Part shown: positions 60,120-64,000 of the stretch, piece by piece
How positions within the stretch are numbered: position 1 is the first letter of the stretch
How the letters are laid out: each line of letters begins with the position of its first letter
Source of the DNA: Mesorhizobium sp. WSM3860
GTDB taxonomy: Bacteria > Pseudomonadota > Alphaproteobacteria > Rhizobiales > Rhizobiaceae
NCBI RefSeq assembly: GCF_002294995.1
Contig: NZ_NSGF01000001.1
Location: 434,001-498,000 of the forward strand
Direction: 5' to 3'
DNA: 64,000 bases
Position numbers and translations under genes: made by a program
Notes under the pieces: generated by a model
The model's input: only the letters and a program-made list of their open reading frames with translations
What the model was told of the DNA's origin: nothing
The model's database searches: none

Positions 60120-61037
60120 TCAGCTGCTGCGCGTGGCGACAAACGTTGCCGCCGCCTTCAGCAAATCCGCCTGCTCGCCATAGGGCTCCAGCAGCGCATG
60201 CGCCTGGTCGATCAGGCCGTGGAGCTGCTCGCGCGCCCAGTCGGTGCCGTGCAGCGCGGCAAGCGTCGCCTTGCCGGCGGCGGCGTCCTTCTTGGTCGCC
60301 TTGCCCATCTGCTTTGCGTCGGCGGTGAGATCGAGCAGGTCGTCGGCAAGCTGGAAGGCGAGGCCGATCGCCGAGCCGAATTCCGCCAGCCTTTCACGAT
60401 CGGCGGCGGATGCGCCGGCGACGATGGCGCCGGCCTCGCAAGCGAAGCGGATCAAGGCTCCCGTCTTCATCGCCTGCAGACGGATGATGCCGGCCTCGTC
60501 CGGCCGCTTGCGCTCGGCCTCGAGGTCGAGCGTCTGGCCGCCGACCATGCCGCCGGCTCCGGCGGCGCGGGCAAGCGCCAGCACCAGTCCGGCCCGCCGC
60601 TCGGCCCGCAACGCGGTCGCCTCGTCGGCGATGATGTCGAAGGCCAAAGTCAGCAGCGCGTCGCCGGCAAGGATCGCGGTTGCCTCGTCGAAAGCTTTGT
60701 GCACCGTCGGCTGGCCGCGGCGCAGATCGTCGTCGTCCATGGCAGGAAGATCGTCATGGATCAGCGAATAGCAATGCACGCATTCGAGCGCGGCGGCGAC
60801 GCGCAGCGCCGCCTCGTCATCTGCCGAAAACAGCGCCGCGCTTTCCATCACCAGAAAAGGGCGGAGCCGCTTGCCGCCGTTGAGCACGCCATGGCGCATC
60901 GCCGCCATCAGGCGTTCCGGCCGGGCGATTTCGCCGGAAAGCAGAGGCGCATCGAAGATCTGCCGCAGCAGGATCTCGACTGCTGCGGCGCGCGAAAAAA
61001 GCGCGGATTCGAAGGCCATCCGGTCGTCTTTCATCAT
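60120..61037 (-). CDS. ispA: Short-chain polyprenyl diphosphate synthase (farnesyl-diphosphate synthase)
   Basis: 305-residue trans-isoprenyl diphosphate synthase. The first aspartate-rich motif is in LIHDDLPAMDDDDLRRG, and the second is FQLADDLLDLT. GGKRLRPFLV, the FARM-upstream ECVHCYSLIHDD and the GGQTLDLE and KTGALI motifs fit bacterial IspA. It supplies C15 (possibly C20) precursor for quinones and undecaprenyl phosphate, downstream of ispG. It is divergent from mtgA. Chain length cannot be fixed from sequence alone. Confidence 0.9.
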   Translation of the reverse strand: MMKDDRMAFESALFSRAAAVEILLRQIFDAPLLSGEIARPERLMAAMRHGVLNGGKRLRPFLVMESAALFSADDEAALRVAAALECVHCYSLIHDDLPAMDDDDLRRGQPTVHKAFDEATAILAGDALLTLAFDIIADEATALRAERRAGLVLALARAAGAGGMVGGQTLDLEAERKRPDEAGIIRLQAMKTGALIRFACEAGAIVAGASAADRERLAEFGSAIGLAFQLADDLLDLTADAKQMGKATKKDAAAGKATLAALHGTDWAREQLHGLIDQAHALLEPYGEQADLLKAAATFVATRSS

Positions 61038-61166
61038 GGCCGGGACCGGTAGCCGACACTCAGACGTTGCGCAAGCAGCCTCGCGCCATTATGCCGAAGT
61101 AGCGGGTGGCGCGGGTGGGGCGACTTGACGGAACCGATCGTCGAACATGAAAGCGAAGGGCTGGAC

Positions 61167-61874
61167 ATGGCACGGCCGCGGCGCCTGAACCGCGCCGGTC
61201 TCAAGCGGCTTGGCCGGCGCTGCCTGGTCGCGGCGATCGTGCTGGCCGCGATGCCGGTCGTGCTCACCTTTCTCTATCTGCCGCCCTTCGTGCATCCGGT
61301 TTCGACGCTGATGCTGAAGGATCTTGTCACCTTCTCCGGTTACGACCGGCGCTGGGTTTCGATCGACGATGTGGCCCCGGTGCTCATGCATTCGGTGATC
61401 ATGTCGGAAGACGGGCAGTTCTGCTTCCATCGCGGCGTCGATCTCGGCGAATTGCGCGGCGTGGTCGACGATGCGCTGGCCGGCGAGGCGACGCGCGGCG
61501 CCTCCACCATCACCATGCAGACGGTGAAAAACCTGTTCTTGTGGTCGCGGCCGCTGGGCAGCGTGCGCAAGGTGGTCGAGCTGCCGTTGGCCGTCTATTT
61601 CGACGCCGTGATGTCGAAGCGGCGTATCATGGAGATCTATCTCAACATTGCCGAGTGGGGGCCGGGCATCTACGGCATCGAGGCCGCCGCGCGACACCAT
61701 TTCGGCGTCTCGGCCAAGCAGTTGTCGCGCCGGCAGGCGGCGCTGCTCGCCGTCAGCCTGCCCAATCCGATCGCGCGCAATCCGGCCAGGCCCGGGCCGG
61801 GGTTGCGGCGGCTCGCCAATCTGATCGAGCGGCGCGCCGGGCGATCAGGCGCCTATGTCGGTTGCCTCGACTAA
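61167..61874 (+). CDS. mtgA: Monofunctional biosynthetic peptidoglycan transglycosylase
   Basis: 235-residue GT51 glycosyltransferase anchored by one N-terminal helix (residues about 18-38) that polymerises lipid II into glycan strands. Catalytic Glu lies in [13 protein letters not shown], with [16 protein letters not shown] and [25 protein letters not shown] as the other GT51 motifs. The start at 61167 has GAAGGG upstream; an in-frame TTG at 61125 is less likely. It lacks a transpeptidase domain, as expected for MtgA. Confidence 0.94.
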   Translation: MARPRRLNRAGLKRLGRRCLVAAIVLAAMPVVLTFLYLPPFVHPVSTLMLKDLVTFSGYDRRWVSIDDVAPVLMHSVIMSEDGQFCFHRGVDLGELRGVVDDALAGEATRGASTITMQTVKNLFLWSRPLGSVRKVVELPLAVYFDAVMSKRRIMEIYLNIAEWGPGIYGIEAAARHHFGVSAKQLSRRQAALLAVSLPNPIARNPARPGPGLRRLANLIERRAGRSGAYVGCLD

Positions 61875-62027
61875 GGTGAAGCGTCGCCGGCTCAAAAAAA
61901 TTCGCGCCAGTGCTGGCCAAAACGGCGCAAGGCGTGTATAGGCACCCGACTTTCTCAGATTATGGCCTCGATGCGGCCCTTTCGCGAGGGTTGCCGGGGC
62001 ATTTTGACCATGTAGTGGAGCATATCC

Positions 62028-62210
62028 GTGGCCGTTCCAAAAAGAAAAACCTCTCCGTCGAAGCGCGGCATGCGCCGCTCGGCCGACGCCCTCAAGAGCC
62101 CGACCTATGTCGAGGACAAGAATTCCGGCGAAATGCGCCGGCCGCATCACATCGACCTGAAGACCGGCATGTATCGCGGCCGCCAGGTGCTGGAGCCGAA
62201 GGAAAGCTGA
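62028..62210 (+). CDS. rpmF: 50S ribosomal protein L32
   Basis: 60-residue ribosomal protein beginning [20 protein letters not shown], the standard L32 N-terminus. It starts with GTG, with GGAG seven bases upstream. The alphaproteobacterial form lacks the zinc cysteines, as seen here. A strong terminator follows 30 bases after the stop, so it is a single-gene transcript. Confidence 0.96.
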   Translation: MAVPKRKTSPSKRGMRRSADALKSPTYVEDKNSGEMRRPHHIDLKTGMYRGRQVLEPKES

Positions 62211-62239
62211 GAAGCTTCCGCGGTTGTGACGTTTCAAAG

Positions 62240-62270
62240 GACCGGCCACTGGCCGGTCTTTTTGCTTTTG
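62240..62270 (+). terminator. Rho-independent terminator of rpmF
   Basis: GACCGGCC (62240-62247) pairs perfectly with GGCCGGTC (62251-62258) around ACT, followed by TTTTTGCTTTT. It is a textbook intrinsic terminator. Confidence 0.92.
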
Positions 62271-62447
62271 GCGACCGGATGAAGGTCCTCGCGCTGGCTG
62301 GGCACGAGCCGCCGAAAAGGCAGCGGGCAACCGGGCTGACATCCTTATTTCATTAGGTTTTAGAGCGTGTTCGGCGCTGTCGCCGAAAAGCCTTGACGGC
62401 GTGTCCGCCGCGTCTTTTACAAAAGGTGCCTCATTGGAGACGCCCAG

Positions 62448-62849
62448 ATGTTCGGTGCCATCCCGCTGCTGATCGTGCCCTTCGTCCTCTACAATCTCGG
62501 ACTGCTCGGCTTGTTCGGCGGCGGCGATGATCCGTGGATGACCGAAATGTTCTCGTTCCGGATGATGTCGGGCGGCGTCTTCTCGATGACGCTCGGCGAC
62601 CTGATGGTGCTGATCGGGCTGATGTTCCTCTTCGTCGAGATATCGAAATCGGTGCGCACCACCAATGCCTCGATCCTGGATCATCTGTTGTCGACGCTGG
62701 TCTTCATCGCCTTCCTGGTCGAATTCCTGCTGGTGAAGGGCGCCGCGCATTCGGTGTTCTTCACGCTGATGATCATCGCGCTGTTCGATGTGCTGGCCGG
62801 CTTCTCCGTGTCGATGCGGTCGGCAAGCCGGGATATCAACTTAAACTAG
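62448..62849 (+). CDS. Conserved small inner-membrane protein
   Basis: 133-residue protein with four predicted membrane helices: residues about 5-24, 46-64, 79-97 and 102-120. A short loop holds GGGDDPWMTEMFSFRMMSGG. I do not recognise a named family. The sequence is well formed, with normal codon use and GGAG about 15 bases before the start, so it is very likely a real gene. It stands alone between rpmF and the HxlR gene. Confidence 0.75.
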   Translation: MFGAIPLLIVPFVLYNLGLLGLFGGGDDPWMTEMFSFRMMSGGVFSMTLGDLMVLIGLMFLFVEISKSVRTTNASILDHLLSTLVFIAFLVEFLLVKGAAHSVFFTLMIIALFDVLAGFSVSMRSASRDINLN

Positions 62850-62882
62850 GATGCACCCGGCGACCCGCGGCCCAAAACGCCG

Positions 62883-63401
62883 TCAACCTGCGGCGGCCTG
62901 AGGCTTGCGGGCGACAACCGCCTCATAGGCGGTCTGCAGCTGCCGGCGGACGGTCGGCGTGCCTGGGGGCGTCTTCACCGGCGCTCCAAGATGTTCGTGG
63001 CGCAATTCGTCCATGAATTGATCCCACAACGGCGGGCCGCCTTTTTCGAGCAGCTCGGCGCGGATCGACAGCTCCTCGCTGACCGGCAGCCAGACGCGGC
63101 CCCAGGCGCCGAGATGCGCCATGATCGGCACAAGGGTGATTGCCATCTCGGTCAGGCTGTAGATCGCCTTCTGCTTGTGGCTGGGGTCGTCGGCCTTGGT
63201 CAGGAGGCCGAGCTCCATCAGTCGCTTCAGGCGATCGGCCAAGATGTTGGAGGCAATGCCTTCGATCGAGCCGTTGAGCAATTCCCGAAAATGACGCCTG
63301 CCGCCGAAGATAATGTCGCGCAGGATGATAAGGCTCCAGCGGTCGCCGAAAACTTCCAGCGACAGATTGATCGGGCAGCCGGAGCGGTGCTCGGTGTTCA
63401 T
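62883..63401 (-). CDS. HxlR family transcriptional regulator
   Basis: 172-residue winged-helix regulator of the HxlR type. CPINLSLEVFGDRWSLIILRDIIFGG carries the conserved sensing Cys and the first helix. RRHFRELLNGSIEGIASNILADRLKRL is the recognition helix region. Start 63401 has GGAG six bases upstream; a TTG 12 bases earlier is less likely. It is divergent from an alpha/beta hydrolase gene with a perfect palindrome between them, so it probably represses itself and that gene. Confidence 0.92.
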   Translation of the reverse strand: MNTEHRSGCPINLSLEVFGDRWSLIILRDIIFGGRRHFRELLNGSIEGIASNILADRLKRLMELGLLTKADDPSHKQKAIYSLTEMAITLVPIMAHLGAWGRVWLPVSEELSIRAELLEKGGPPLWDQFMDELRHEHLGAPVKTPPGTPTVRRQLQTAYEAVVARKPQAAAG

Positions 63402-63420
63402 GCCAGTCTCCAAAAAACCG

Positions 63421-63475
63421 GTTGCACTATGATATCAGCTTGCTTATCGTGCAACTGATTGCATAATGCAATCAG
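63421..63475. promoter_or_regulatory. Candidate HxlR operators in the divergent region
   Basis: CTGATTGCAT, one A, then ATGCAATCAG (63455-63475) form a perfect 21-base palindrome. Overlapping its left end, GTTGCAC (63421-63427) and GTGCAAC (63449-63455) form a wider dyad. Both sit between the divergent HxlR and hydrolase genes, 24 bases before the hydrolase start. This is the expected place for HxlR control. Confidence 0.7.
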
Positions 63476-63498
63476 ATCGGGAAATGGAGGAGAGGAGG

Positions 63499-64000
63499 AT
63501 GACTGTCTTGCCACGCCCTGAAATCCATTCGGAAAGTTTCGGCGATCCGGCCGACCCGGCGATCCTTCTGATCATGGGCGCCATGGCCTCGATGCTCTGG
63601 TGGCCGGAAGCCTTCTGCCGGGCGCTTGCCGGGCGCGGCCGTTTCGTGATCCGCTACGACAATCGCGACACTGGTCTCTCGACCAAGTATACGCCGGGCG
63701 CGCCGCCCTACACATTCGAGGACATGGTCGACGATGCCGCCCGTGTGCTCGACGACCACAATATCGCCAAGGCGCAGGTCGTCGGCATGTCGATGGGCGG
63801 CATCATCGCGCAGATCGTGGCGCTGAAATATCCCGAACGCGTCAGCGCGCTCACCGTGATCTCCAGCTCGCCGCTCGGTGTCGATACGTCCGGTTTGCCG
63901 GGGACGAGCAAGGCCTACCGAGAGCATTCCGCCGAAGGGGCCGATGTCGATTGGTCGGACCGGCATCAGGTGGTCGACTTCATGGTCAGGGACGCTCGCG
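63499..64000 (+). CDS. Alpha/beta hydrolase (3'-partial)
   Basis: The first 167 residues of an alpha/beta hydrolase that runs off the window. ILLIMGAMASMLWWPEAFC contains the oxyanion region, RYDNRDTGLST follows, and the nucleophile Ser is in VVGMSMGGIIAQ. The pattern resembles aclacinomycin methylesterase-like or proline-iminopeptidase-like hydrolases. The start has GGAGG five bases upstream. It is probably controlled by the divergent HxlR regulator. Confidence 0.88.
   Translation, partial: MTVLPRPEIHSESFGDPADPAILLIMGAMASMLWWPEAFCRALAGRGRFVIRYDNRDTGLSTKYTPGAPPYTFEDMVDDAARVLDDHNIAKAQVVGMSMGGIIAQIVALKYPERVSALTVISSSPLGVDTSGLPGTSKAYREHSAEGADVDWSDRHQVVDFMVRDAR

Noticed and set aside
1..64000. 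tRNA and rRNA genes
   Set aside because: I found no cloverleaf with a GGTTCRAATCC-type T-arm or conserved rRNA stretch on either strand by eye; a tRNAscan run would settle it.

Overview
The window looks like chromosomal core sequence of a high-GC alphaproteobacterium of the Hyphomicrobiales (Rhizobiales), most likely Mesorhizobium or a close Phyllobacteriaceae relative. This is inferred from gene content and order, not from a database search. The pointers are the block SUV3-like helicase / S4 protein / FdxA ferredoxin / CarD, the PHB genes phbB-phbA next to phaR, an RpoH-type sigma factor behind an EcfG-type promoter, DUF1244 / N-formylglutamate amidohydrolase / DUF1036 / pyk in sequence, and abundant ABC transporters. 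I see no rRNA, tRNA, CRISPR array, prophage or insertion sequence. Both window ends cut through genes.

Layout. 1-4.3 kb: end of an M48 protease, a secreted caspase-like protein with Sel1 repeats, and rpoH. 4.6-6.9 kb: a cystine-type amino-acid ABC operon. 7.1-12.4 kb: carD, fdxA, S4 protein and a long helicase, all on the minus strand. 12.4-13.1 kb: a gene-free stretch with ten GANTC sites, a duplicated composite repeat and DnaA/CtrA-like motifs. 13.1-19.6 kb: PHB metabolism (phbB, phbA, phaR), two divergent citrate-synthase-like genes and a patatin-like lipase. 19.8-26.2 kb: an aldehyde dehydrogenase, a two-gene RND efflux system and a tiny DUF3309 gene. 26.3-29.4 kb: an NmrA-type oxidoreductase, a LysR regulator and an MFS transporter. 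29.8-33.1 kb: the pyk block. 33.1-38.2 kb: hydrolase, TPR protein, rpmJ, LprI-like protein, purEK and a lower-GC DUF6985 gene. 38.3-44.1 kb: a catabolic unit with a SelA-like PLP enzyme, RidA, a polar amino-acid ABC transporter and a divergent IclR regulator. 44.2-49.5 kb: a divergent DUF465 pair, ispG, a lytic transglycosylase and a hybrid histidine kinase. 49.6-60.1 kb: an L-idonate/gluconate catabolic island. 60.1-64 kb: a farnesyl-diphosphate synthase, mtgA, rpmF, a small membrane protein, an HxlR regulator and the start of an alpha/beta hydrolase.

The clearest working unit is the aldonate island. A sugar ABC importer and an SMP-30 lactonase, L-idonate 5-dehydrogenase, gluconate 5-dehydrogenase, gluconokinase and a 2-ketoacid reductase would together take L-idonate, 5-keto- or 2-ketogluconate to 6-phosphogluconate. 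A LacI-type regulator lies inside it, and three copies of a 16-bp ATGTTATCGATAACAT-type palindrome sit before its transcription units. The second unit couples a PLP-dependent lyase-like enzyme with RidA, which clears reactive enamine/imine products, and a dedicated importer.

The strongest unexplained signal is the 12.5-13.0 kb region. It has the ingredients of an alphaproteobacterial replication origin or a cell-cycle-controlled promoter, although the usual origin marker gene hemE is not in view.
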